Numbered from the stretch's first letter, positions 1 through 8,340 are shown. The stretch: 64,000 nt of DNA from Bacillus mycoides (GCF_018742245.1 NZ_CP036132.1:2289001-2353000); one strand, 5' to 3'. The notes: generated from the letters alone by a model not told the origin. Made by a program: numbers and translations.

Positions 1-62
1 TATATATTGTCTAATTTCTTACAGAATGCGCAAGCTGCTAGTCGAATATGAGGAATTTTGGG

Positions 63-68
63 TATAAT
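63..68 (+). promoter_or_regulatory. Probable -10 box upstream of hemY
   Basis: A perfect TATAAT lies 44 bases before the hemY start and about 28 bases before its AGGAG ribosome binding site. No good -35 hexamer is visible at the usual distance, so this is only a likely SigA -10 element. Confidence 0.4.
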
Positions 69-111
69 ATAATAGGATTTATTAAATGTATCGGTTAGGA
101 GCGCAGCAAAT

Positions 112-1515
112 ATGAAAACAGTCGTTGTCATCGGTGGAGGTATTACTGGACTTTCTACTATGTTTTACTTAGAAAAATTAAAGAAGGATTATAATATAGA
201 TTTAAGTTTAATCCTTATTGAGAAAGAAGAGTATTTAGGTGGTAAAATCCACAGTGTGGAAGAAAATGATTTTATTATGGAATCTGGAGCGGATTCTATC
301 GTAGCTCGTAATGAACATGTTTTGCCGCTTGTAAAAGATTTAAATTTAGAAAATGAAATGGTATATAACGAAACAGGCATTTCTTACATATACTCTGATA
401 ATATATTACAACCAATTCCTGCTGACACTATATTTGGGATTCCTATGAGTGTTGAATCATTATTTAGCAGTACGCTAGTCTCAAAAAAAGGGAAAATCGT
501 TGCTTTAAAAGATTTTATTACGAAAAATAAAGAGTTTACAAAGGATACATCACTTGCTGTATTTTTAGAAAGCTTTTTAGGGAAAGAGTTAGTGGAAAGA
601 CAAATTGCGCCTGTGCTTTCAGGTGTATATTCCGGTAAATTGAATGAGCTTACAATGGCATCTACGTTACCATATTTACTTGAGTATAAAAATAAATACG
701 GAAGTATTATTAAAGGTTTTGAAGAGAATAAAAAACAATTTCAATCAGAAGGAAATAAAAAATTTGTATCATTTAAAAGTGGACTATCTACGATTATTAA
801 TCGCTTAGAAGAAGTGCTGACGGAGACTGTAATTAAAAAAGGTGCTGTAACAACATCGATAAGTAAAAAAGGGGATCGGTATGAGGTTTCTTTTGCAAAT
901 CATGAGACAATACAAGCTGACTATGTCGTTTTAGCAGCTCCACATGATATCGCACAAGCTTTATTACAGTCTAATGAGTTAAATGAGCAGTTTAATAAGT
1001 TTAAAAACTCATCTCTTATTAGTATTTACTTAGGTTTTGACATACTAGATGAACAACTACCGGCTGACGGCACAGGTTTTATCGTAACGGAAAACAGTGA
1101 TTTACATTGTGATGCTTGCACATGGACAAGCAGGAAGTGGAAACATACATCGGGTAAACAAAAGTTATTAGTAAGAATGTTTTATAAGAGCACTAATCCA
1201 GTATATGAAACGATCAAAAGTTATAGTGAAGAGGAATTAGTACGAGTAGCTTTATATGATATTGAAAAGAGTCTTGGAATTCAAGGTGAACCAGAAGTAA
1301 TTGAAGTTACAAATTGGAAAGATTTAATGCCGAAATATCATTTAGAACATAATCAAGCTGTTCAATCATTACAAGAAAAATTGGCCGCTCTTTATCCTAA
1401 TGTATACTTAGCTGGAGCTTCATATTACGGTGTAGGAATTGGTGCTTGTATTGGAAACGGAAAGAATTCTGCCAATGAAATAATTACGACATTGAATGAA
1501 CAGTCAAAATACTAA
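112..1515 (+). CDS. hemY: Coproporphyrinogen III / protoporphyrinogen oxidase (HemY/CgoX)
   Basis: FAD-dependent oxidase that aromatises the porphyrinogen ring late in haem synthesis; in Firmicutes the substrate is coproporphyrinogen III. The 467-residue product has the usual family length. It opens with a Rossmann FAD-binding motif (VVVIGGGITGLS, residues 4-15), followed by the EKE..LGGK segment. It closes with the C-terminal FAD loop (YLAGASYYGVGIGACIGNG, about residues 435-453). AGGAG ends 10 bases before the ATG, and no earlier in-frame start is better. It stands alone here, without hemE or hemH beside it, and a strong hairpin terminator follows, so it is probably monocistronic. B. cereus-group genomes commonly carry more than one hemY-like gene, and which copy this is cannot be told from the window. 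Confidence 0.9.
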   Translation: MKTVVVIGGGITGLSTMFYLEKLKKDYNIDLSLILIEKEEYLGGKIHSVEENDFIMESGADSIVARNEHVLPLVKDLNLENEMVYNETGISYIYSDNILQPIPADTIFGIPMSVESLFSSTLVSKKGKIVALKDFITKNKEFTKDTSLAVFLESFLGKELVERQIAPVLSGVYSGKLNELTMASTLPYLLEYKNKYGSIIKGFEENKKQFQSEGNKKFVSFKSGLSTIINRLEEVLTETVIKKGAVTTSISKKGDRYEVSFANHETIQADYVVLAAPHDIAQALLQSNELNEQFNKFKNSSLISIYLGFDILDEQLPADGTGFIVTENSDLHCDACTWTSRKWKHTSGKQKLLVRMFYKSTNPVYETIKSYSEEELVRVALYDIEKSLGIQGEPEVIEVTNWKDLMPKYHLEHNQAVQSLQEKLAALYPNVYLAGASYYGVGIGACIGNGKNSANEIITTLNEQSKY

Positions 1516-1535
1516 TATTAAATACATATGTAAAT

Positions 1536-1570
1536 AAAATGTCCCTCCATTATGTTGGAGGGACATTTTA
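1536..1570. terminator. Bidirectional hairpin terminator
   Basis: Near-perfect hairpin with arms AAAATGTCCCTCC and GGAGGGACATTTT around an 8-base loop. A-rich and T-rich flanks let it serve both hemY (+) and the converging gene at 1578-2126 (-). Confidence 0.85.
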
Positions 1571-1577
1571 TTTGTAA

Positions 1578-2126
1578 TTATTTCACATTAATTGCAATCT
1601 TTTTATGAGATGTTTTATTTTCTTTAATAGTTAATATTATTTTTCCAGATTCTTCAAAGGAATACGGTGAGAGTTGATAAAGTTCTTTAATATTATGTTC
1701 TTCTTGTAATTTATTTGTAGGTATTATTGTTATATTAGGCTTCCATGTTTTCTGTTTGCCTGAAGGGTAGTCTACTATTATTTCTGGATTATTTAATTGT
1801 ATTGTTTCCCAAGAGACAAAATACAGTTCAACTTCTGCATCTTTTTTTAGTAATTCTTCTGAGAAATAACCAAACTCACCAACATTACCGAAAACAGTAA
1901 AATTTTGATTTTGTAATTTAACATCTAAATATCTAGGTTGATATGTTGCAGCGTGATACATTCCGTATGAAAGAGAGAGTGTGGCAGCGATTAATATACC
2001 AACTGAAAATGTCGTAAAGCTATTTCCTTTAAAACTAGTCATCATGAATGAGTTTGGTGTGAATTTTTTTGCGAATAAAAAAATGAGTAGAATGAGCAAG
2101 AGGGATAAGCCGATGAAAATATACAT
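1578..2126 (-). CDS. Two-helix membrane protein of unknown function
   Basis: 182 residues. Two hydrophobic segments at the N-terminus (about residues 3-18 and 40-57) are followed by a polar extracytoplasmic-looking domain of about 125 residues, rich in beta-type sequence and ending basic. The layout is N-anchored with an exposed C-domain. GGAGGTG lies 10 bases before the ATG. No enzyme motif is recognised. It converges on hemY and shares that gene's terminator. It resembles the many small anchored proteins of the B. cereus group that have no assigned role. Confidence 0.6.
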   Translation of the reverse strand: MYIFIGLSLLLILLIFLFAKKFTPNSFMMTSFKGNSFTTFSVGILIAATLSLSYGMYHAATYQPRYLDVKLQNQNFTVFGNVGEFGYFSEELLKKDAEVELYFVSWETIQLNNPEIIVDYPSGKQKTWKPNITIIPTNKLQEEHNIKELYQLSPYSFEESGKIILTIKENKTSHKKIAINVK

Positions 2127-2669
2127 AGGAATTTTACACCTCCATAATAAAAAAACTTATTTTCTATATTTTAACATGAATGTATGAATTAGGTTGTCGT
2201 TTTAGAAGGGAAAGGAGGATATGGTATCGAAATTATAAAATGGCTTAGTACGAGCGGAGTGATAGAAATGAAAAGAATAAAATGTATTTTTAAGTGAAGA
2301 TGAGAAAAGAGTAACAGGAGGGGTGTAATTGTTACAGTCCTTTCCGAACGAGAAAGCCCATTGCCTTCAGGCATGGGATGAAAGTGAGGTTGGATACGGA
2401 GTACCACTAAAAATCGCAAGGTTCGTAGTACTTTAAGTATCCAAAGTATAGGTAGTTTCTCTAGGTCTTTTTGTTGTGATTTTCTGAGAATAAAAGATAT
2501 ATTGTAACGAGAATAAATGATTATAGAAGAACGGTTCAAAGTGTTTGAGAGAAAAATCTTCTCGTCTCATGCAGTTGCAAAGTTTATGGACACGTTCTCA
2601 TTTTGTTTCTATTGCAGAAATGTATTAAATGAATGATGTTGAAAATCAAAAAACAAGGGGATGAAACGT

Positions 2670-3749
2670 ATGTCACAGACCCTAACAGTGAAAGTGAAAT
2701 TGATTCCAACAAAAGAACAAATCCGTTTATTAGAACAAAGTAGTCACGAATATATCAAAGTTATAAATACACTTGTATCGGAAATGGTTAAAGCAAAGAA
2801 AAGTACGAAAAAAAGCACAAAAGATATTGAAGCAAATATCCCAAGTGCGGTGAAGAATCAAGCGATTAAAGACGCAAAAAGTTTGTTTGCTATAAAAGTA
2901 AAGAAAAGCCATTATAAAATCATTCCGATTCTAAAGAGACCTGTTTGTGTATGGAACAATCAGAATTATTCATTTGACTCTACTCATATTTCAATCCCGT
3001 TTAAGAGAAATGGAAAATCGACTCGTGTAAAAATCCGAGCTTTATTAAGCGATAAAAACAATCGCAATCTGAATCTGTTAAAACATAAATTAGGTACACT
3101 TCGCATCACAATGAAATCGAATAAGTGGATGGCCCAAATATCTGTCACGCTTCCTACAAATGAAAGGGTAGGAACGAAAATTTTAGGAGTAGACTTAGGT
3201 CTCAAGGTCCCCGCGGTAGCAATCACAGATGATGATAAGATTCGTTTTTTTGGAAATGGTAGGCAAAACAAATGTAAGAAGCGTAAGTTTCGGTGTATTC
3301 GTAAGAAATTAGGAAAAGCCAAAAAAGTGAATGCGATTCGGCGATTGGATGATAAAGAACAAAGATGGATGCAAGATAAAGATCATAAAATAAGTCGTGA
3401 AATCATTAATTTTGCGATTGCAAATCATATTTCTGTCATTCGATTAGAACAATTAACGAATATAAGACAGACGGCAAGAACAAGCCGTAAAAACGAAAAA
3501 AACCTACACACTTGGTCATTCTATCGTTTGTCAAAATTTATTGAATATAAAGCGATATTAGCTGATATTCAGGTTGAATATGTGAATCCAGCTTATACAA
3601 GTCAAAGCTGTCCGAAATGCGCTGAAAAGAACAGGGCACAAGACAGAAAGTACAAGTGTCCATGTGGGTTTGAGACACACCGTGATATCGTTGGGGCGAT
3701 GAATATTCGCTACGCAACTGTGATTGATGGTAACAGTCAATCAGCCTAA
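2670..3749 (+). CDS. tnpB: TnpB, RNA-guided nuclease of an IS200/IS605-type element
   Basis: 359 residues. An N-terminal helix-turn-helix-like OrfB segment is followed by a split RuvC-like nuclease. RuvC I is at ILGVDLGLKVPAV, RuvC II at VIRLEQLTNIR, and RuvC III includes the terminal Asp of THRDIVGAMNIRYA. A zinc ribbon (CPKC...CPCG) lies between II and III. The three acidic residues (D of VDLG, E of RLEQ, D of HRDI) are all present, so the nuclease looks intact. Known TnpB proteins cut DNA guided by an RNA from the element's right end. Start ATG 2670 is preferred over ATG 2661 because GGGG at 2657-2660 needs spacing. The stop codon lies inside the first stem of the candidate guide RNA. Confidence 0.9.
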   Translation: MSQTLTVKVKLIPTKEQIRLLEQSSHEYIKVINTLVSEMVKAKKSTKKSTKDIEANIPSAVKNQAIKDAKSLFAIKVKKSHYKIIPILKRPVCVWNNQNYSFDSTHISIPFKRNGKSTRVKIRALLSDKNNRNLNLLKHKLGTLRITMKSNKWMAQISVTLPTNERVGTKILGVDLGLKVPAVAITDDDKIRFFGNGRQNKCKKRKFRCIRKKLGKAKKVNAIRRLDDKEQRWMQDKDHKISREIINFAIANHISVIRLEQLTNIRQTARTSRKNEKNLHTWSFYRLSKFIEYKAILADIQVEYVNPAYTSQSCPKCAEKNRAQDRKYKCPCGFETHRDIVGAMNIRYATVIDGNSQSA

Positions 3750-3904
3750 GCACCTATATGGTCTGGTTTAGGAGGGGCAATGAGATGCCCTCATCTTGAA
3801 GGCTGTTCAAAACAGAAATGGACTGCGAACGCTTAGTCATTCAAGAATCCCACCCGTAATTCCGTAAGGATTCGGGCTTGCGACTTTAGTCGTGGGAGTC
3901 TCAA
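3745..3904 (+). ncRNA. Candidate omega (right-end guide) RNA scaffold of TnpB
   Basis: Begins at a 7-bp stem (CCTAAGC 3745-3751 with GTTTAGG 3766-3772) around a 14-base loop (ACCTATATGGTCTG) and runs to the TCAA element end. Further hairpins follow, for example GGGCA/TGCCC. The same loop, in a stem of different sequence but same pairing, is present at 40036-40063 on the other strand, so the fold is supported by compensatory changes. The true 5' end probably lies further upstream within tnpB. The guide portion would be the flank from 3905 onward. Confidence 0.6.
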
Positions 3905-4113
3905 GTACTCTTGAAGCGAAAGAAATGATTCAATTAAATAAGAGGCAAAAGATTATTGATATTGGAATTGGAACGGGTGCATTTGCTTCATTAGTAAGTG
4001 AAAATGAGGAAAAGCGTCGCTAGAAATGTTTGATTTGTGGGACATTGAGGACTTTCCTAATTATAAATACTTTTTCTGCTATAATAAATTAGTAGAGAGA
4101 AAGGAGTGATCCT

Positions 4114-4671
4114 ATGGTTATGGCATTTCCTATATTAGAAACGGAACGCTTGCGCTTAGTTGAAATAGAACAATCTTATTGTCAAAAAATATATGAAATA
4201 TTCTCATTGGATGAGGTAACGTGTTATTACGGTATGAATTCTTTTACTGAGTTTGGACAAGCTTCACGTATGATTGAATCTTTTTCGAAAAATTACTTTG
4301 AGAAAAAGGCAATGCGTTGGGGGATTGTATTAAAAGACACAAATACTTTAGTAGGAACAATTGGATTAAATAATTTACAACTTTGGAGTAAACGCTCAGA
4401 GATTGGATATGATTTGCATCCTCGTTATTGGGGGAATGGTTATGCTTCTGAAGCTGCTCGAGAAATTATTACGTATGGATTTCGAGATTTAGGTTTATTT
4501 AGAATTGGAGCTATTACATATCCTGAAAATATAACTTCGTGTAATATGTTATCTAAATTAGGTTTTCAACAAGAAGGGCTGTTACGCGGATACATTCATC
4601 AAGGAAATAAACAACACGATGCATTAATGTATTCTATTGTACGAACAGATGTAGAGGATATTCATTATTAA
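4114..4671 (+). CDS. GNAT acetyltransferase, RimJ/RimL type
   Basis: 185-residue acetyltransferase. It opens with the RimJ/RimL-type start (FPILETERLRLVEIE), carries VGTIGL and the acetyl-CoA loop HPRYWGNGYASEAA (about residues 107-120), and ends with the ENITSCNMLSKLGF...G segment typical of the N-acetyltransferase 3 group. Members acetylate ribosomal-protein N-termini or small amines; the substrate here is unknown. AAGGAG precedes ATG 4114 by 6-8 bases; a second ATG two codons later is also possible. A terminator follows immediately, so it appears monocistronic. Confidence 0.8.
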   Translation: MVMAFPILETERLRLVEIEQSYCQKIYEIFSLDEVTCYYGMNSFTEFGQASRMIESFSKNYFEKKAMRWGIVLKDTNTLVGTIGLNNLQLWSKRSEIGYDLHPRYWGNGYASEAAREIITYGFRDLGLFRIGAITYPENITSCNMLSKLGFQQEGLLRGYIHQGNKQHDALMYSIVRTDVEDIHY

Positions 4672-4674
4672 TAA

Positions 4675-4708
4675 AAAAGCCCCTCTTATTTTAAATAAGA
4701 GGGGCTTG
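4675..4708. terminator. Bidirectional terminator
   Basis: Hairpin with arms AAGCCCCTCTTATT and AATAAGAGGGGCTT separated by a short loop, between converging genes, with an A-run upstream on the plus strand. Confidence 0.85.
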
Positions 4709-4714
4709 TAAAAA

Positions 4715-4900
4715 TTAACCTATTTTAGGTAATAAACGTTCTCCGCTTTTCATACTACTTTTACATAAAGGGCATTTAGGCTCTTCTTCAAATGAAAAGT
4801 TCTTTCTCATCCATCCTAAACAATCCTCTGATTCACATTCCCAAACAGGGGTTTGTTCTGGTGGTACTTCTGCTACATCGTTCTTTCGATTGCGATACAT
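4715..4900 (-). CDS. Small zinc-ribbon-like protein, cold-inducible YdjO family
   Basis: 61 residues with a four-cysteine arrangement (WECESEDC near the middle, CPLC near the C-terminus) that would fold as a small zinc ribbon. An RNRK-type basic start precedes it. This matches the B. subtilis YdjO 'cold-inducible' family as I remember it. It lies directly downstream of a cold-shock protein gene on the same strand, separated by that gene's terminator, which fits a cold-related role. Molecular function is unknown. Confidence 0.7.
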   Translation of the reverse strand: MYRNRKNDVAEVPPEQTPVWECESEDCLGWMRKNFSFEEEPKCPLCKSSMKSGERLLPKIG

Positions 4901-4937
4901 GTAACCACTCCTTGTATGTAAAAATTTTTAGTTATAT

Positions 4938-4977
4938 ATTAAAAAGGTTGTTAACCGAGCTGGTAACAACCTTTTTA
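4938..4977 (-). terminator. Terminator of the cold-shock gene
   Basis: Hairpin (AAAAAGGTTGTTA with TAACAACCTTTTT) just downstream of the csp stop codon on the minus strand, ending in a T-run in that direction. Separates csp from the YdjO-like gene. Confidence 0.8.
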
Positions 4978-4986
4978 TTGATTGAA

Positions 4987-5190
4987 TTATAGCTTTACAA
5001 CGTTTTTAGCTTGAGGTCCACGGTTACCGTCTTCAACTTCGAAGCTAACTTCTTGACCTTCGTCAAGAGATTTGAAGCCGTCGCCAGTGATAGCTGAGAA
5101 GTGAACGAATACGTCGCTACCGTCTGCAACTTCGATGAAACCGAAACCTTTTTCGCTGTTAAACCATTTTACTTTACCTGTTAATGTCAT
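4987..5190 (-). CDS. Cold-shock protein (CspA/CspB family)
   Basis: 67-residue single OB-fold nucleic-acid chaperone that binds single-stranded RNA and DNA and keeps mRNA open at low temperature. Both RNA-binding motifs are present: KGFGFIEV (RNP1) and VFVHFSAI (RNP2). Length and the acidic C-terminal half are typical. The AGGAGG site is well spaced from ATG. A gene-free stretch of more than 300 bases precedes it and probably holds a long 5' leader, the usual feature of csp mRNAs. B. cereus-group genomes carry several csp paralogues; this one is not assigned to a letter. Confidence 0.93.
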   Translation of the reverse strand: MTLTGKVKWFNSEKGFGFIEVADGSDVFVHFSAITGDGFKSLDEGQEVSFEVEDGNRGPQAKNVVKL

Positions 5191-5570
5191 GGTAATGCCT
5201 CCTAAAATTTAAAAAGATTACAATATGATCGGCCTTATTCGATTGAAAATAAAAGTTCACATATTATCAAAAATCCATAAGGAGTACAAAACATTCCTGA
5301 TTGATACTTGATAATATGCAAAGAAAGTATAGTGTTAAATTGACCTTAATTACTATCTTACAACAAATGGTGGGAAATAGCAAGTGCTGGTAATACCAGT
5401 AAGGAATAGGATGGAAAATGGGAAAAGACACAAAGTCATCTCTTTTATTTATATATTATTCCTAATTTTGGTTTATGCTAAACTAAGAACATTTTTATTA
5501 AAAATTTGTATGAGGGAAACGATATATATTTAAGAATAGTGGTGACGTATTTGTTAAGGAGGAGAGAATA
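5191..5570 (-). other. Long gene-free upstream region of csp
   Basis: About 380 bases with no coding frame. By analogy with csp genes, the half nearest 5191 is likely the cold-sensing 5' untranslated leader of the minus-strand csp. The far half holds the plus-strand promoter and ribosome binding site of the CPBP gene. No classical cold box could be identified with confidence by eye. Confidence 0.4.
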
Positions 5571-6467
5571 TTGCAATCTACTCAATTTAAAGTAATTGAA
5601 GTAGCAAAAGAAGGAAGAAGAAAAGTTCATCCTATATTCGCTGTTATACTTGCAATTGTATTTTTAACGTTAGGTGAATTGTTTATGTTATTTATGCTGT
5701 TTTTACCGAAAGCAGAAACAACCTTTATAAAGGCGATTTATAGTAATATTGAGATGATACTAACGTTTGGCGGTGCTATATTTTTTGTTTTTTTATGGAT
5801 TAGATTTGTAGAGAAAAGATCATTTTCATCAATTGGTTTTTGGAAAGATCAATGGATAAGAAAATATTTGAGAGGTGCATCTATAGGGTTTATTTTCATT
5901 TCAATACCAGTAATGATACTTTTATTAACAGGAATTGTAAAACTACAAATGCAACAAATTACGCTAACCGCGATATTTGGTATTGTAGGATCTTTAGTTG
6001 CATTTTTAATACAAGGTGCAACGGAAGAAATTATTGTACGAGGCTGGTTATTTCCAGTTATTTCTGTTAGAAGTCGTATATGGGTTGGGATTATAGTGAC
6101 GTCCTTTTTATTTGGTTTTCTGCATTTACTTAATCCTGGTATTACAATTCTTTCAATATCGAATATAATATTAGTTGGTGTATTTGCAGCTTTTTACGTA
6201 TTAAAAGACAGTAGTCTTTGGGGGATATGCGCGTGGCATTCTATTTGGAATTGGGCGCAATATAACATCTACGGTTTTGCAGTTAGTGGTATGACGATAT
6301 ATTCAACGCCACTATTTAAGCCTGTAACAAATGGATCAGAAGTGCTTCACGGAGGCACATTCGGAATTGAAGGTAGTATTATTACAACAATAATGCTTTC
6401 AATTGCTTCAATCGTTTTATGGAAACAGTTATGGGGGCGAAAAGCGAAACAACGAGTTATTAGCTAA
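5571..6467 (+). CDS. CPBP-family intramembrane metalloprotease (Abi/CAAX-like)
   Basis: 298-residue polytopic membrane protein with about seven to eight hydrophobic segments. It has the three signature motifs of the family: GATEEIIVRGWL (EExxxR), FGFLHLL and HSIWNWAQ, whose Glu and His residues form the metal site. Bacterial relatives include bacteriocin self-immunity and RseP-independent membrane proteases; no substrate can be named here. TTG is the start, with AAGGAGGAG optimally placed. The next gene starts 17 bases after the stop with its ribosome binding site in the gap, so the two are probably one operon. Confidence 0.85.
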   Translation: MQSTQFKVIEVAKEGRRKVHPIFAVILAIVFLTLGELFMLFMLFLPKAETTFIKAIYSNIEMILTFGGAIFFVFLWIRFVEKRSFSSIGFWKDQWIRKYLRGASIGFIFISIPVMILLLTGIVKLQMQQITLTAIFGIVGSLVAFLIQGATEEIIVRGWLFPVISVRSRIWVGIIVTSFLFGFLHLLNPGITILSISNIILVGVFAAFYVLKDSSLWGICAWHSIWNWAQYNIYGFAVSGMTIYSTPLFKPVTNGSEVLHGGTFGIEGSIITTIMLSIASIVLWKQLWGRKAKQRVIS

Positions 6468-6484
6468 TGAAAGAGGGAGAAAAT

Positions 6485-7129
6485 ATGGGGATTATAGCGT
6501 TTGAGGGAGCGAGTGCTGTTGGTAAGAGTACAACATGCCGTGAACTAGAAAAAAATTACGGTGCATTTATTATTCCTGAAGTTAACTTTTTATTTGAAAG
6601 ACCAAAAAAGGCACATAGAACATGGTATTTTGAAAAACAAGTAGAGCGCTGGAATATAGCAGTGCAGAAGTCGCAGCAATATGAGTTAGTAATACTTGAT
6701 GGTGATATTTATCAGCCACTTAGTTATAATTGGTGTTTCCATTTTGATATATTTAATCAGCCGTTATCTTTAATAGAAAACTTTTATAAAGAAAAGATAA
6801 TTAACGAAGAAATTGGTTTTCCAGATCAATATTTTTATTTATATACAAGTGAGGAAGAGCTTAGAAAACGGAAAGAGTCTGATGGGACGAGAAAAAGAAG
6901 AAACTTTGAAAAACATTTACATATAGCTAAACCGTTCCAACGTTATTATGAAAACTTAAATAATGTTACAAAAGGGTACTGCAAGTTAATCGGGGCGAAA
7001 AATGTAAAGACGAATGAAATGGAGATTATGAAAAGTTTAAAGGATTTGAAAGTGAATGAAGAAATACGGTTTGATGTTTCAAGGTTAGATGCTATAACGT
7101 GGTGGTTACAAGAGAATCGTGCATATTAA
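6485..7129 (+). CDS. P-loop nucleoside/nucleotide kinase-like protein
   Basis: 214 residues. The N-terminal Walker A motif (FEGASAVGKSTT) follows the first strand, as in thymidylate and deoxynucleoside kinases. A mid-protein DGDIY segment resembles the DRY/Walker B-like loop, and a Lys/Arg-rich lid (ELRKRKESDGTRKRR) follows. Substrate unknown; antibiotic or nucleoside kinases are possible. ATG 6485 is preferred over the ATG at 6467, which overlaps the previous stop codon, because AGAGGGAG sits just before 6485. Likely cotranscribed with the CPBP protease. Confidence 0.7.
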   Translation: MGIIAFEGASAVGKSTTCRELEKNYGAFIIPEVNFLFERPKKAHRTWYFEKQVERWNIAVQKSQQYELVILDGDIYQPLSYNWCFHFDIFNQPLSLIENFYKEKIINEEIGFPDQYFYLYTSEEELRKRKESDGTRKRRNFEKHLHIAKPFQRYYENLNNVTKGYCKLIGAKNVKTNEMEIMKSLKDLKVNEEIRFDVSRLDAITWWLQENRAY

Positions 7130-7133
7130 AAAG

Positions 7134-7166
7134 AAACGGGTGTCATATAAGGCGCTCGTTTTTTTA
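7134..7166 (+). terminator. Rho-independent terminator
   Basis: Hairpin AACGGGTGTC / GGCGCTCGTT (with G-U pairs) followed by a run of seven T, directly after the kinase-like gene. Confidence 0.75.
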
Positions 7167-7464
7167 TTTAAGAGCAATATTTTTTCATCTACTTTATAAG
7201 TGGAAATAGTATAAAGTTTCGTAGTTTTAAATGAAATGCTTAGTATATGTAATAAAGATTAGAGAAGAAATTTTATAACGTGACAGAATAATCTTTTAAT
7301 TTATCTGAAAAAGAAATACAATATAAGGAAATGTATGAAAAGTTTTGCTATATAGTTTAAGGAGGAATAGGTGCATCAAAAGTAATGAAAGTATTGATAA
7401 ATTTATTAAAATAATTCTATTAATGTAAATAATGATAATTTATGAGAGGAGACTTAATTTAAGC
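7167..7464 (+). other. Intergenic region with a stray ribosome binding site
   Basis: About 300 bases without a substantial gene. An unusually strong AAGGAGGA (about 7359-7366) is followed only by a four-codon GTG frame (7371-7385) and a nine-codon ATG frame (7385-7414). These may be leftovers of a deleted gene or a tiny leader before the HAD gene. Confidence 0.35.
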
Positions 7465-8238
7465 ATGAAGAAAGTTATTATTTCGGATCTAGATGGGACT
7501 CTATTAAGAAGTGATAAAACAATTTCAGAGAAATCTATTAATATTTTGAGGGAATGTAAAAATAAAGGGGATAAATTGATTTTTGCTACGGCAAGACCTC
7601 CAAGAGATATAAATCGGTATATTCCCAATGCGTTAAAGAATGACATTATCATTTGTTATAACGGAGCAATTGTTCTTAAAGGTAATGATATTTTATATAA
7701 AAAGGAGATTTTTAAGAATAATATTTTAGAAATCATAGAAAAAGCAAAAAAATATAACCTTAATCATATTTGTATTGAAATAAATGATAAGCTGTACTCA
7801 AATTTTGATGTTACTGATTATTTTGGTAATGTGCCGTGTGAAGTCATGGATATAAGAGAGTTAAACTTTGAAAAAGCTTCTAAAGTAATTGTTTGTACTA
7901 ATGGCTCAATAAATAAGGAGTTCACTAAGGAATTGCCTGATGAGTGCAAGGCAGTCATTACAGATAACGGAACATTGTGTCAAATCATGCATGCGGATGT
8001 TTCAAAATGGAATAGTATTCAGCATGTTCTACAGCACTTAAATCGAGACGTATCTGAAGTAATTGCATTTGGAGATGACTACAATGATATGGAAATGATA
8101 GAGAAGTGTGGGATTGGTGTAGCGATGAGCAATGCTGTTGAGGAATTAAAATCCGTCGCTAAATTTATTGCCAAAAGTAATGATGAGGATGGAGTTGCTA
8201 CATTTCTGGAAAGTAATAGTTATATTTATGTTAATTAG
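7465..8238 (+). CDS. HAD-superfamily phosphatase, Cof/YidA type
   Basis: 257 residues. It contains the four HAD motifs: SDLDGTLL (nucleophile Asp), ATARPPRD (Thr/Ser), a Lys in the SKVIV-SKWN region, and AFGDDYNDMEMI (acidic metal site). The C2 cap between motifs II and III is the Cof type. Such enzymes hydrolyse sugar phosphates or flavin and pyridoxal phosphates; the substrate is not predictable here. ATG 7465 begins the conserved first strand. An upstream ATG at 7432 would add an 11-residue tail without family support, and GAGAGGAGA sits between them. Confidence 0.85.
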   Translation: MKKVIISDLDGTLLRSDKTISEKSINILRECKNKGDKLIFATARPPRDINRYIPNALKNDIIICYNGAIVLKGNDILYKKEIFKNNILEIIEKAKKYNLNHICIEINDKLYSNFDVTDYFGNVPCEVMDIRELNFEKASKVIVCTNGSINKEFTKELPDECKAVITDNGTLCQIMHADVSKWNSIQHVLQHLNRDVSEVIAFGDDYNDMEMIEKCGIGVAMSNAVEELKSVAKFIAKSNDEDGVATFLESNSYIYVN

Positions 8239-8340
8239 TATAAAAAAATGAATTGCAGTAAGTTGCGAAAAAAGAGAAGCTATATCTGTTTTTAATAGAT
8301 AGAAATTATGAAAAGGGCTATGTGGGAGGAAATAGGCGAG

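Larger units (their letters stand above)
2336..3904 (+). mobile_element. IS200/IS605-type element with tnpB only (IS1341-like)
   Basis: The left boundary is set by TTAC at 2332-2335, the target tetranucleotide known for IS608-type elements. The right boundary is set by TCAA at 3901-3904, the usual right-end tetranucleotide of that family. A subterminal left hairpin (CCCAT 2357-2361 with ATGGG 2373-2377) and several right-end hairpins are present, with no terminal inverted repeats or target duplication, as expected for this family. No tnpA (Y1 HUH transposase) is present, so movement would need TnpA in trans. A related ORF-less copy lies at 39919-40329. Confidence 0.8.
2329..4023 (+). pseudogene. 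SAM-dependent methyltransferase gene, interrupted by the IS605-type element and truncated
   Basis: Removing the element (2336-3904) joins a TTG start at 2329, which has AGGAGGGG five bases upstream, in frame to 3905-4023. The joined product begins MLRTLEAKEM and contains a class I methyltransferase glycine loop (IIDIGIGTGAF). It stops after about 42 residues, far short of the roughly 200 expected, so the 3' part is also lost or frameshifted. Seen directly: the in-frame join and the motif. Inferred: that this was once a full methyltransferase gene. Confidence 0.6.

Noticed and set aside
2189..2335. Possible separate gene upstream of the tnpB element (frame with EGKGGYGIEIIKWLSTSGVIE)
   Set aside because: No start codon with a site and it ends quickly; may be a methyltransferase-like remnant, but evidence is too thin to list.
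4026..4108. Short frame starting ATG 4026 (MFDLWDIEDFPNYKYFF)
   Set aside because: It ends within the ribosome binding site of the next gene and has no site of its own; protein-like look is probably chance or a decayed methyltransferase frame.
5340..5420. Cold-box or small RNA before csp
   Set aside because: A short palindrome (CTGGTAATACCAG) is visible but does not match a known element, so no claim is made.
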